Below are positions 44,576-55,276 of a stretch of DNA of 64,000 nucleotides, one piece after another. How positions within the stretch are numbered: position 1 is the first letter of the stretch; every line of letters begins with the position of its first letter. The notes beneath the pieces were generated by a model, which ran no database searches, was not told where the DNA came from, and worked only from the letters and a program-made list of their open reading frames with translations. Made by a program: the position numbers and the translations under genes. The DNA is from Euclidia mi (taxonomy: Eukaryota > Arthropoda > Insecta > Lepidoptera > Erebidae). The stretch spans positions 55,183,183-55,247,182 of the forward strand of contig OX123182.2 of assembly GCA_944739405.2 (NCBI GenBank), given 5' to 3'.

Positions 44576-45562
44576 AAAAAAACTAACACTTGTTTTAAAA
44601 ATGTTTGTAAACTCTCAAAACTGTAAGTAAATACATTTGCAAAGTTTTTCTACCTTATAATGAAAGTTTATTTTGTTTTTGTACGAGAAGCTACTTTGTT
44701 GTTAATGAGTGAATGCGGAATACGACGTAACTTACGGAACGTTATGCAAAGGATAACTGGAGCGATAAGTGGCTCGATGGCTCGATCTCGACGTATTACA
44801 ATAATGTAGTCAACATTTCCAAGCGCCCGCCGCCGCGCCACTACCGTTCTGAAACAACTCAGAATATTATTTCGCTACTACTATAATTAAGACCACAACT
44901 GGTGTAACCCATGACGAAAATTGAGGAGCAAATAGAAAATATTTCACGTGTTTATGTTATAACACTATTTTTGCAAATCCGTTGCCAATCCATTGTAAAA
45001 ATATAATTCAATATATAAATAGTAAAACTTTGAAAACATTTATTTGAGTCCTTCACAGGCTCTATTGCTATCAGAAAACAGATTAAATATATAGGTTAGC
45101 AAGCTAGCATCTTTATAGCAGTTTCACATTGTAAGAGTATTATTGTTACTTGTAATGTAGACTTTCATGTTGTTGTTTATTGTATTTTCACCAAAATACA
45201 TTTACAGTTCTTGAATAGATGTATAGTCTACGAAAAGGTAACAAAGACAATATGAAGCGAGTCCCATTTACGTAGCCGATTAATAGAGTGCTACGCCTTC
45301 GTAGCCCTTACATACAATATGCCCCATGACATAAACACCAGATATAAATGTAAACAGCAGCTGTTTTACCCCGATACGCATTAACATAATGAATACTTGG
45401 CTCATAATTTTTCGGTATTCTGCAAAAAATCATCTCGCCATTCGAAAAGTTAGGTGAGAAGTAACTTTCGGAGAATTTTTCTCACTCCAACTTAACACGT
45501 AAAGTTATTCATCAACCGAATGTAATAATTTTATTTATCTACGTCGCTTTTTCCTTTTTAAG

Positions 45563-45820
45563 TTAAAAGGTTTTATTCAAACATCTGATGCTTGTAAGAA
45601 GGAAGTACTTGGACCTATTTTCTTGATGGTTCTTGTGATTTACTGTTTAGAGCTCGTCGGGCAAGAGAAAGGGGTGGCTTTCCAAGTTGCCGCGTCCTTT
45701 ATGGACGATAATTCAAGTGGATTAATGACGGACCAGATCAAAGCAACTGGGAGTTACATAATTGTGAAGAAACTACTAGATTTTATAGAAAAAGTCTTTG
45801 TAAACTTTTATCTTCGTTAA
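45563..45820 (+). CDS. Small unidentified ORF, unit-2 copy
   Basis: 85 codons from a possible acceptor (CGCTTTTTCCTTTTTAAG) to TAA. Begins LKGFIQTSDACKKEVLGPIF, has a hydrophobic LMVLVIYCLEL segment, then AFQVAASFMDDN, MTDQIKATGSYIIVKK and ends VFVNFYLR. There is an ATG at 45626. I do not recognise a domain. It may be a last exon of a host gene, or chance; the unit-1 copy is shorter. Substitutions between the copies do not favour third positions. Confidence 0.25.
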   Translation, partial: LKGFIQTSDACKKEVLGPIFLMVLVIYCLELVGQEKGVAFQVAASFMDDNSSGLMTDQIKATGSYIIVKKLLDFIEKVFVNFYLR

Positions 45821-46189
45821 AGGAAAGTTTGTGTTTGTTGAACGGTAGTTACAGTTTGTCAAATACGAACTACATAGTACTGTTAATACTTATTTGAACT
45901 TATGTGATTGTAAACAAATATATTTTGAGATTGAGTAAAGCTTCATTTTACTGAACAGGCTCGCCTCTATAAATATATCTACAGCTATCCAGAATAAGCT
46001 GATTACTCCATAAGTAATTTGATCTAACCTCTTATAGACAAAAATTATATTTTATTTTATTTTAATAAGCACCCCAACAATATAATTATTAAAATATCTT
46101 ACATAAGGTTTCATATTATATCTAATTTAGAGTAATTACACAGGTAATAGGTATGCATTACATTGGGAAAAATATTTTTGTTAAAGAGT

Positions 46190-46446
46190 TCGACTGCCTC
46201 CGTGGTCCAGTGGATAGCGTATGCGACTGCTGAGCGGAGGTCCCAGGTTTGATTCCCGTGTCGGGCAAGATGATACTGGGTTTTTCCGAATACTCAGTAG
46301 CAGCCCGGAGTCTGGTGATGTGCCCGGTAACAGCAATAAGCTCGCCCCGCTTGTGGGACCTAAAATTAATGGCGAAATGTGGGTGTAATATTTATACCTC
46401 TGCCTACCCCTTCGGGGATACAGGCGTGAGACTATAAATAAAGAAA
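46190..46446 (+). mobile_element. tRNA-derived SINE, plus strand, full length
   Basis: Head GCCTCCGTGGTCCAGTGGAT (A box), CCAGGTTTGATTCCCGTG (B box), body with GATGTGCCCGGTAACAGC and GGCGAAATGTGGGTG, end CCTTCGGGGATACAGGCGTG and A-rich tail. Absent from the unit-1 partner near 22.97 kb. Confidence 0.85.
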
Positions 46447-46552
46447 ATGATAACAGTCCGACATGTTTACCCATAATTATTAAAGTTGTAGGTACTGAAA
46501 AAAACATGGTCAATGTAGTCTTATTTAAAAATACACAAATGCAAAGAAATGA

Positions 46553-47273
46553 ACCAAAAAAAATACAATGTTGTTCCTTTTAGTAGAAATAAATTCCTGT
46601 ATCGTCCAAATTCCATGGCAAAGATGTCAATCGCACTATTATACTCTACAACTCTATCATTGTACAACCAAGCCTTACGCGTTAGTGGACTATTTGTTTT
46701 GTGGTAAGTGGGCGTCTAAAGACCCATTGATAATTTTATGTAGAATCAATAAGTCCGAAATATCACGCCTGTCTTTTAAGGTTTTCATTTTATAATGAAG
46801 TAGCTTATTGTTGTAGCTCCGTTTCTAATTGTAAAATGTCTATCAAAACGTGCTTGAATTGATTCTGTAGATACCGCATATGTGACATCGAAGGGCGACC
46901 ATATAGCTGAACAGTATACCAATGTACACCTCACTAAACCATTGTAGAGTAACATGATGCTACTGTTGTTACGAAACGGCTTACATAAACGTATTATAAA
47001 GCCGAGTGCCTTGCCACCCTTCATTACTGACTTTTCTATGTGATGACGGAACGTCAATGGTGTATCAAAGGTAACCCCCAAGTCTTGAATGACCCTCTCC
47101 AAACCGATTCCATTTATTTCATAGCCAAAGTTAATGTATGTAACATTTTAGTAACTTACATTTTTTAATTTTAAGTGCCATTCTGTTATCTTTACACCAT
47201 TGCTGAAGCGAGCATATGCAAGTCATCCTGAAGAGCGATACAGTCATTTACTGTAACTACTCTGCGATATAAA
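46553..47273 (-). pseudogene. LINE reverse transcriptase thumb/C-terminal fragment
   Basis: Minus strand. About 47260-47103 reads QQWCKDNRMALKI with a shift; 47102-46785 reads VIQDLGVTFDTPLTFRHHI, KALGFIIRLCKPF and VYCSAIWSP; downstream DRRDISDLLILHKIINGSLD follows. This is the post-YADD thumb and connecting region of a jockey/CR1-like LINE. No catalytic box, several breaks. It lies in the insert that separates the two units. Confidence 0.85.
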
Positions 47274-47995
47274 TAAGAATCGCTCAAGCCGGAAAAGTAT
47301 TATGAACACAAACTTTAAAATTACAGACTAAAGAAATAAATATGCCTCTAGATAAATGTTTTAGAATAAGTTTCAAGCAATTAATACAGTAGTATATCCC
47401 ATTCAGCATTCATTTTCGAAAATTTCATAACGTACGCGATAGGAAAAGTTAGAAATTGGTTTGCGAGTGTATTTACTGGGGAACTGTCAAAACTGTTTTT
47501 GTTTACCTATTAAGCTCCGTCTTATTGTTGTTTTAAAAATAAACGAGTTGTTGTTTCGCGAATCTACGGTTGTGAGATTGTGGACAGTGACACAATAAAG
47601 AACTGATAGTGTTTGCAGTGTTTTTCGTTTATTAAATTCTATTTAAACTTAAATTAAAATCTTTACATCTAAAAGGACTTAAAAACTACCCTTACTCTAT
47701 CTCTCTGAATATAATAGTGATCTGTGGTACCAGACAGTGTTGGTGATCGCTGGTGTATGTGGTCTTGACGCGGTGTTAGTGGCTGAATATTTTAAAACCC
47801 GCGCGCTGATAAATACCGCGAGAGCCTTAAACAAAGCCTTTTTCACGGAACTAAGCACAGCGCCATCTCTGTGTCCGTGTTTGATCTATTGGATACATTG
47901 CCGGTGTTGTTCCCATCAATTCAAGAGTGCGACAGTAGCGCTATCTTTGACTTGTCTTCCGCATTACGTAGTATACAATCAATCATCACACAATC

Positions 47996-48964
47996 ATGTC
48001 AAGGAGTTGTGGGCGTTGTCGTCGTTTCTTGTCGCCGACTGAGTCTGCGAGATGTCGCCATTGAGACGTATATTTTCATCTAAAATGTGTGTCCCTGCCT
48101 CCTGCCGGTACCGTTTCTCCATCCTGGCAATGCCCGGGTTGTATCAAGGCTAAGACATTCAAGAAAAAGACTGACCTACCGGCTGCCAGCAAGCAGCCTG
48201 AAGACCTGTTAAGCGTCAACTCGCCAACGAACTCATCGTTCGAGTCCACCCAGGAGCTGACACTAGATATTAACGAAGAACTAAAAATTTTCAGAGATAA
48301 TTTACGCTCTGTAAACAGAGACCTGCAAGCATTTAGAGATGAGCTAGCGGACATCAAAGTAAATATAACAAAATATCAACAAAAAGTCGATACTCTAGAG
48401 GAGAGGGTCAGTAAGCTTGAACAGAAGCAACCTCCTCATACTGAAGACGTTGACGAAGTGATCGCTCAGCTCAGGCATGACCTCCGCGAGCGTGACCAAC
48501 AGCTGCTGGCTAATGATATCGAGATAGCCAACTTTCCGGAGGTGAGCGGGGAGAACCCCGTCCATGTCGTAATGCAAATAGCGGCGAAGATCGGGTTGAG
48601 CCTAGAAGAGCATGACGTAGATTGCGCGCAACGGATTGGTGGACGGCATATCGTGGCGACGGACGCTGCGGGCCCCGAGGAGCGCCCACGACCCATAACG
48701 GTACGTTTCACGACGCGAGCAAAGCGAGATGCAATGCTGCACAGCGCCAGAGTTCGTCGAGGAGTGACGTCGGCCGACATGGCCCCAGGAGCGCCTAGGC
48801 GCTTTTACATCAACGAGCGGCTCACCAAGGAGAACCGACAGTTGTTTCGGTTGGCGCGTGAAGCCGGCCAGCGCTCAGGATGGAAGTTCGTATGGGTCAA
48901 ACGTGGCCGTATCTTTGCACGAAACAAGCCTGGACACAAAGTATGCTCGATTAAAAATGAATAG
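47996..48964 (+). pseudogene. LINE ORF1 protein with PHD-type zinc finger, single nonsense codon
   Basis: The frame from the ATG at 47996 spans 322 codons. The first 45 form a PHD-like finger: CGRC, then CRH followed by TGA at 48062-48064 exactly where the next zinc Cys should be, then HLKC and CPGC. After it come a long helical region with coiled-coil periodicity (INEELKIFRDNLRSVNRDL through VSKLEQK, about residues 95-145), an RRM-like middle (IEIANFPEVSGENP) and a basic end (RFYINERLTKENRQLFRLAR, KVCSIKN). CR1-group ORF1 proteins bind the element RNA. From an ATG or equivalent at 48089 the remaining 291 codons are open, so a finger-less product is possible. Confidence 0.85.
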
Positions 48965-49398
48965 GACATTGAACAGGTTTTTAGTTCTAGCTCCACATAG
49001 TTATTTTTTAAAATTAATAGTATTATTAAGTTTTAGATTTAGTAAAGACGGGAAGTCTTATTGTAAGAATAGCTTAACTTAGGATCCAGGTTGCAATAAT
49101 GGGTTAAATTATTATAATATGCCTATCACTATGTATATTTATTATTTATACAAATTATTTATTTATTTATATATAAGATTGACTTATAAGCATATATTTA
49201 TTTTATTAATGCTTCTATTTTACACAATTTATGTATATAAATACATCACAAACATACACTACTTACATATAATAATAACACAACATAATATTTACAAAAC
49301 TATATCTACTAATGGTATAATAACATATCAACATCTGAGCTTTAAAATAGTTACATTAACAAGTATATACAGGACAGTAAAAGTATTTAATAATAAAA

Positions 49399-52248
49399 AT
49401 GACAAGAAGTAAATACTTGAAGGTGGGTTTATTCAATGCTGGCTCATTGGGAACACGGCATGATGAATTTTTGTTAGCCATGGATGAACTAGCAGTAGAC
49501 ATCATGGCAATCAATGAAACATGGCTACGGGAAGGAGAGGATGGGCGTGCGCCGACACTTTCAAACTACCGCCTTCGTCACGTGCCCAGACCCTCGAATG
49601 TGCGGGGAGGCCGGGGCGGTGGCGTTGGCTTCTATGTGCGCCGGGACCTCAAGGTTCGAACCATGGCACACCCAGTCGCACCGAATGTCGAGCAAATGTG
49701 GCTCAAACTCACGATTAACTCGCAAATTTTGATCATTGGCACAGCATATAGACCACCTTGGCTAGACATGAACCCCTTTCTGGATGCAATTACTGACTCC
49801 TTAACATCATTTAACAAAGCCGATAAAACCGTACTTCTTGGCGACTTTAACTCAAACTGGCTTATCAGTAATGATAACAATACTATCTTACTAAAAAATT
49901 TTTTACAGAGTATCAGTCTTGATCAGGTGATCCAGCAGCCAACTCATTTTACCGATCACAGTGAGACCCTAATCGATGTTGTATGCACTGATGCACATAT
50001 TAACCACATTTCAGTCCAACATAAACCTGAATTAGGTAATCATGCCATCATATCTGCGACATTGCAAATTAAAATTAACAAGCCCACCCCACAGTGGATC
50101 AACTATAGGCCGTTAAAGCACAAAATGCCAAATGTTTTTGAAGCTGACCTCAACAAATTAGATTGGGCTTATATAACTGTTCAGGAAAATGTGAATGACA
50201 TGGTTTCATTATTTAACAGCTTTATTACAACTCTATTTGATATGCATGCACCAACAACCAGTATTTTTATTAAAGATAGATCTTTTCCCTGGATTACATA
50301 TACCATTAAAGAAATGGTAAAATTACGTTACAAGTATCACGCACGCTATAAATTAAGTAAATCTACCATACACAAAACTTGTTATAAAGACATGAAAAAT
50401 ATTGTAGTAAATGCAATTGAAAGCGAAAAAAGAGCCTACTTCGAAACATATGTAAACAGAAATATCAGAAACCCAAAGAAGTTATGGTACAATCTGAAAT
50501 CTACAATTACAATCGGCAAACCAAAAGTACATGATTTGCCATTTACATTTAATGATCCAGACGATCTCAACAGACATTTTTTAAACATTCCTGGTAATCA
50601 TACAGTTCTATTATCTGATCTGATTTACTTTGAGACAAATAGGTTCCACTCACACTCCTTCAGTCTTGAGCCTGTTAGTGAAGAACTAGTTCATTTGTAC
50701 ATTAAAAGTCTTAAATCAAATGCCCTCGGTATTGATAAAATTTCACTAGACATGCTGATGATGACTCTTCCACATAGTCTACCATACATCACAGAAATCA
50801 TCAACAAATCGATCACTTCTTCTACCTTTCTTGAAGTATGGAAAACGGCTATTATTAAGCCCATACCCAAAATCTCAAATCCCATCACTGCCAAGGACCT
50901 AAGACCCATCAGTTTGCTCCCTTGCTTATCAAAGGTACTGGAAAAGGTGGTAAGCAGTCAGTTGAGAAAGTATCTAGAGAATTATGATATAATACCGAAG
51001 AAGCAGTCTGGATTTCGCCAGGGACACAGCACAACCACCACTCTCCTTGATGTGGTCGATGACATACTGGAGGCTAGGGACCAGGGCATGGGTACTATGC
51101 TCACACTGCTAGATTTTTCGCGCGCCTTCGAAACAATCAATATTTCTCTTCTTCTGGCAAAACTGTCATATTATGGGTGTGACGCAGCAACAGTGAAATG
51201 GTTCCACAGTTATCTGACTGACAGATCTCAATTTGTCCAACTGGATAACAACAGGTATGGTACTACGGCCTACTCCTCTTGTTGTCAGGTGACTCGGGGC
51301 GTCCCACAGGGATCTGTACTCGGCCCTCTCCTCTTCATTTTATACTGCGCCGATGTTACCAACCATATTCATAACACCAAGTTCCATATGTATGCTGATG
51401 ATCTCCAAATATACACCTCCTTTCGTCCAGATGATAGCAATGAGGCTGAAATTAAAATGAATACTGATTTAGAGAGGATAGCTGACTGGGCAAAAAACAA
51501 TTCACTAGTGCTTAATCCTAACAAATCGAAATATATTATATTCGGCTCTAAAGAATGCATTAATAAAATACAGGCCCACAAGCCAGTAGTAATGGTGGAT
51601 GGTAGTCCCATACAGCAAGTTAGTGAAGCGCGTAATTTGGGTTTGATCATGGATGGACAATTGCATTTTGAGACGCATGTCCTTGAATCTGTAAAAAACT
51701 GTTTTTACCGTCTCAGATTGCTTTACCGCATCCGGGATCACCTCAGCACAGATGTGCGCATACAACTCTGTGAGTCACTAGTTTTGTCCAAATTGAATTA
51801 TGCAGACACTGTATTTGGTACATGCATATTGAAACGAACTCAAAAATTAATACAGCGAGTACAAAATGCATTTGCTAGGTTTTGTTACAAAATCCCACCG
51901 CGCACACATGTCACTCCATTTTTGAACAATGGGAACTTCATGAAGATGACTGCACGTAGGCACCTTCATTTGGCAACATTGCTTTTTGGTATAGTTTTAT
52001 ATAAAAAACCAGCTTACCTCTATGAGAAGTTGACATGGTCGCGAGAGGTTAATACATATAATACAAGGGCCTCATCAGATCTCTTGGTCACCTTGAAGCA
52101 CCGTACTTCCTCATTCAGAGGTGGATTCCGATTTGCTTCCACGAAATGTTGGAATGATCTTCCTCCTCCCCTGCGTAGCCTGAAAACAGTACACACATTC
52201 CAAACTAAATTTAAGCAAATATTATTACAAAGACAAACATTACTATAG
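49399..52248 (+). CDS. LINE ORF2: AP endonuclease plus reverse transcriptase, intact
   Basis: 949 residues, ATG at 49399 to TAG. Endonuclease at about residues 1-220: Asn13 in FNAGS, Glu40 in NETW, Tyr117 in AYRPP, Asp149 and Asn151 in GDFNSN, and His215 in GNHAII; the Asp that usually precedes this His is Asn. RT at about 470-760: KPIPKISNPITAKDLRPISL, SGFRQGHST, LLDFSRAFETI, RGVPQGSVLGPLLF and the catalytic YADD at 665-668. The thumb and C-terminus follow with NLGLIMDGQLHFETH and FRFASTKCWNDLP. Nicks target DNA and copies the RNA at the nick (target-primed reverse transcription), as known for the group. The only uninterrupted polymerase in the window, so the youngest or best preserved LINE. 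Confidence 0.93.
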   Translation: MTRSKYLKVGLFNAGSLGTRHDEFLLAMDELAVDIMAINETWLREGEDGRAPTLSNYRLRHVPRPSNVRGGRGGGVGFYVRRDLKVRTMAHPVAPNVEQMWLKLTINSQILIIGTAYRPPWLDMNPFLDAITDSLTSFNKADKTVLLGDFNSNWLISNDNNTILLKNFLQSISLDQVIQQPTHFTDHSETLIDVVCTDAHINHISVQHKPELGNHAIISATLQIKINKPTPQWINYRPLKHKMPNVFEADLNKLDWAYITVQENVNDMVSLFNSFITTLFDMHAPTTSIFIKDRSFPWITYTIKEMVKLRYKYHARYKLSKSTIHKTCYKDMKNIVVNAIESEKRAYFETYVNRNIRNPKKLWYNLKSTITIGKPKVHDLPFTFNDPDDLNRHFLNIPGNHTVLLSDLIYFETNRFHSHSFSLEPVSEELVHLYIKSLKSNALGIDKISLDMLMMTLPHSLPYITEIINKSITSSTFLEVWKTAIIKPIPKISNPITAKDLRPISLLPCLSKVLEKVVSSQLRKYLENYDIIPKKQSGFRQGHSTTTTLLDVVDDILEARDQGMGTMLTLLDFSRAFETINISLLLAKLSYYGCDAATVKWFHSYLTDRSQFVQLDNNRYGTTAYSSCCQVTRGVPQGSVLGPLLFILYCADVTNHIHNTKFHMYADDLQIYTSFRPDDSNEAEIKMNTDLERIADWAKNNSLVLNPNKSKYIIFGSKECINKIQAHKPVVMVDGSPIQQVSEARNLGLIMDGQLHFETHVLESVKNCFYRLRLLYRIRDHLSTDVRIQLCESLVLSKLNYADTVFGTCILKRTQKLIQRVQNAFARFCYKIPPRTHVTPFLNNGNFMKMTARRHLHLATLLFGIVLYKKPAYLYEKLTWSREVNTYNTRASSDLLVTLKHRTSSFRGGFRFASTKCWNDLPPPLRSLKTVHTFQTKFKQILLQRQTLL

Positions 52249-52873
52249 GTATTATACAGTGAAGCGGTAACTTACATTTCATCGATATTAAACACGCGTA
52301 ATATATGACATTTTCATCATCTGTAGTATAATATTATGTAAACAAATTGTATCTTATAAATTAGTTTGTATTAATAGTAGTAGTTTAGTATTAGTTATTT
52401 GTTTTATTGGTACAATTTTATTATAACAATTAAAACTTTGAGCAATAGCCGACCGAACACACCATCTGTCAAGTGTGACAACTTGACAGACGTGATTGTA
52501 AAGCGTTCGGAAACGCATAAAAAAAGTTATCTATTTATCTTGATTTATAATAAGGAATTTATATTCTATATTGTTTTTATTATGATTATTTAATCTATGT
52601 ATGTATATTTATTTGATATTTATATATTAATTTATAGTGTATGTACTATTTATATTAATTATAACTAGTTTTAAGAGTTTATATGTATGTAAGTAAGTAG
52701 GTCCTGCGGGAAGATCAGTGTTGCAGTCTCACCCAATTCTGCAACTAATACTGACGCAGGTACCTTATTTGCGATCCAAAAACTGTTTTTCTATAGTCCA
52801 TTTCACACTATGCTGTTGTATCTACTGCATTGGAGTTGCAAATAAAAAACAATTTCATTTCATTTCAATTTCA
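52249..52873 (+). ncRNA. Structured LINE 3' UTR
   Basis: At about 52705-52762 nested stems can form: CCTGCG with CGCAGG, CAGT with ACTG, and GTTGCAG with CTGCAAC. The inner strand and flank recur in the truncated insertion at 9780-9942. A TTTCATTTCA tail ends the element. Probably a recognition structure for its RT. Confidence 0.55.
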
Positions 52874-53190
52874 TTACTTAGTTATTCAGCTTAAACGACC
52901 GCATATTGGCCAAATCAAGATAAACATCTAATTCTGCCGGCTGACCCATTTAATTAACATAAAATAGTGTTGCTAATCTGTTTCATTACACCGTGTAAAT
53001 ACAATGTTACGGTTTGTTCACATTAAGGCATTTTTATAATTTCTTCACGTCTAAGTTTGTGTAATATGTTTTTGACTGACTAAGAGGACTACGACTGAAG
53101 TCAAGGATTTGATCCCTACATAATAAATAGCTTTTGCCCGCGGCTTCGCTCGCGTAAATTCGGGGTTCTCTAGTTATAGTATATCATCTA

Positions 53191-53670
53191 TGGTAGCGCC
53201 ATCTACCTTCCTATCTATAACTAATCGCATCAACATCAATCGTTCCACGTACAAGTGTGAGCGATACCATATTTCCGTCTCCCTCTATCCCACTCCCTGG
53301 AAGAGGCACTGCCTTTCGCCTGATTCGTCGCCGTGATCGTCGACGCGAGTGACAGTCCAGAACATTCCGCTCACTGAGAACGTGTCCGCTATATCGTATC
53401 GCGCCGCACCGCTGTATGTAATTACTACCGCTTCCACCAAGGAAAACCCGCTCGCGAGTGAAGTGAAAACAAGCAGCTGCATCACGAAATCACCAGGAGA
53501 CTGCCCTTCGGAAACGAAGAAGATTGCCGTATAAGGTGAGTGCCCTCCATCCTTGAAATATCCTATACCCACTCACAATCACCTCTTCCTACATCCTCTT
53601 CCTTTAAATACAGTCCATTTTTTCCAAATCGCCTATAACCTACCTACGGTTTCGGGGTATCGCCGAACTA
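53191..53670 (+). repeat. 5' LTR of the BEL/Pao element
   Basis: 480 bp beginning TGGTAGCGCCATC and ending near CGCCGAACTA. Closely matches 57504-57985. The start TGGT is unusual for an LTR, so the first bases are uncertain. Confidence 0.85.
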
Positions 53671-53676
53671 TTTTTT

Positions 53677-53694
53677 TGGTCCTTCGAGCCGGAT
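53677..53694 (+). promoter_or_regulatory. Primer-binding site complementary to tRNA-Tyr
   Basis: TGGTCCTTCGAGCCGGAT is complementary to ...CCGGCTCGAAGGA plus CCA, the 3' end of insect tRNA-Tyr. It lies seven bases behind the LTR. Confidence 0.8.
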
Positions 53695-53995
53695 TCATTT
53701 ACGTTTTTATACGTTATATCGCTATACCTAGGCAGTTATAGCACCTAGCTATACTCCTAATATATTCACATAACCGTCACATGGTTATTTCCGCCCGCAT
53801 CAGTAGGTAAACTTTTATGTAGCTACCTACTTATTAAATTATTAATTCTGGAACTATCATAGTTGTCTTGTAAATCTCATATTTCGAGCAACTTTTAATT
53901 CCTCAGCTCTAAAGTGTTGCCTACTTAGGTAAAATAATAGATACATTAGATATTCTTATTTTGTTTCGGTCTCATTAGCTTATACTTACGTAAGC

Positions 53996-55276
53996 ATGTC
54001 ACAACAAAAGAAGTCACGCGTGTCGGAAGACAAAGAGATGACAATCTTAGAAGCAAAACGCAATATTCTATTTGAGCGCATTCAAAACATCTATAAACGA
54101 TCAAAAACCGCATCTATGTCTGACAGTAATAGCGAAGCATTTCTCAGTTATTGTATAACAGTAGATAGTATTCGAACAGATTTTCATAAGTTGTTAGACG
54201 ATTATAACGCAAGATTACTTTCTATCAATCCTGATGAAAAACCGAACTATCAGGCGTATGCCTCATTCGAAGATCATTATTGTATTATTAAGCGTATACA
54301 ATCGCAATTGGAGGGTAAATGTTCAGCAGAGCCCGTTGCCCGCAAACCGAGATTACCGCCAATCGAGATTATGTCGTTTGACGGAGATATACGAAATTGG
54401 CCGTTATTCTATGCGAGTTTTAAGTCTACAGTGCACGATAATGGTTCTCTGATAGATGCTGACAGGTTGTACTATTTAATAGGTAAACTGTCACCGAAGG
54501 CCCAGTCCGTATTTGCAGGTGTCACACCCAGTGCTGAGAATTATCAGGTCATATTTCAGTCACTACTTGACAGATATCAGGACACGCGCGTCCTAGCGTC
54601 TACCTATTTTGACCAAGCTTTAAATCTCAAACTGTCCGGCAACGCGTCTGTCTCGAATTTCCAGCTGTTTATTGATAACTTCGTAACCGCGGTTAATTCT
54701 CTTAGAAACTTAAAATTAGAAGATCTTTCCGACTTTATGTTGCTTCAACTCGCTTTAAAAAAGTTTGACACTGATACTATTCGCGCATTCGAGATGACGG
54801 AACGCAATAATAAAATACCTACACTAGATAGTTTTATTTCGTTCATCAAAGATCAGTGTCGAATATTTCATAATACGCAGTCTGGTTCACCTGGCCCGTC
54901 TAACACTAACAGCAACAAACAAAGGTTGAATAAATCGCGAAATAGTAATAATAACTCGGTCCCTAATCCACAATCTTACGTAACATGTTCGGAATCTAAT
55001 GGTAATAATTCACAGAAGTGTCTGTGCAGTAATGTAGTGCACGACCACTTATACAAGTGTCCCGCCTTCGATAATTTGCATGCAACCGCTCGTTTTAAAT
55101 GCGTAAAAGATAACAAAGCTTGCATTAACTGCTTAAGCATAAAACATAAAACAAGTAATTGTTCTAGTAAGACAAAGTGTCGATCATGTAATCAAAAACA
55201 TCATACACTGTTACATTTCGATAAAGGTAACCGGTTGTCAAGTCAAGCCGCTAACCTTGACACACTTACGCCGTAA
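53996..55276 (+). CDS. BEL/Pao Gag
   Basis: 426 residues from ATG to TAA. An N-terminal helical region (LFERIQNIYKRS, LLDDYNARL), then the BEL gag core with PRLPPIEIMSFDGDIRNWPL, FYASFKSTVHDN, YYLIGKLSPKAQSV, YQDTRVLASTYFDQ (about residues 115-210). The C-terminal third holds Cys/His clusters: CSNVVHDHLYKC, then CINCLSIKHKTSNCSSKTKC and CNQKHHTLLH, the knuckles typical of this family. It ends at a TAA (55274-55276) in the same frame as the protease. In relatives gag and pol are one frame, so the stop is probably a mutation, or a read-through stop. Confidence 0.9.
   Translation: MSQQKKSRVSEDKEMTILEAKRNILFERIQNIYKRSKTASMSDSNSEAFLSYCITVDSIRTDFHKLLDDYNARLLSINPDEKPNYQAYASFEDHYCIIKRIQSQLEGKCSAEPVARKPRLPPIEIMSFDGDIRNWPLFYASFKSTVHDNGSLIDADRLYYLIGKLSPKAQSVFAGVTPSAENYQVIFQSLLDRYQDTRVLASTYFDQALNLKLSGNASVSNFQLFIDNFVTAVNSLRNLKLEDLSDFMLLQLALKKFDTDTIRAFEMTERNNKIPTLDSFISFIKDQCRIFHNTQSGSPGPSNTNSNKQRLNKSRNSNNNSVPNPQSYVTCSESNGNNSQKCLCSNVVHDHLYKCPAFDNLHATARFKCVKDNKACINCLSIKHKTSNCSSKTKCRSCNQKHHTLLHFDKGNRLSSQAANLDTLTP

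Larger units (their letters stand above)
47478..52873 (+). mobile_element. Full-length CR1-group LINE, 5.4 kb, with empty-site partner
   Basis: Flanked by TTACT at 47473-47477 and 52874-52878; unit 1 has the uninterrupted target at about 23184-23188. Contains a 5' UTR, ORF1, ORF2 and a structured 3' UTR ending in TTTCA-type repeats. ORF2 is intact; ORF1 has one nonsense codon. Confidence 0.92.

Noticed and set aside
49119..49412. 97-codon ORF between LINE ORF1 and ORF2
   Set aside because: Composition (Ile, Tyr, Leu, Thr) reflects AT-rich spacer DNA.
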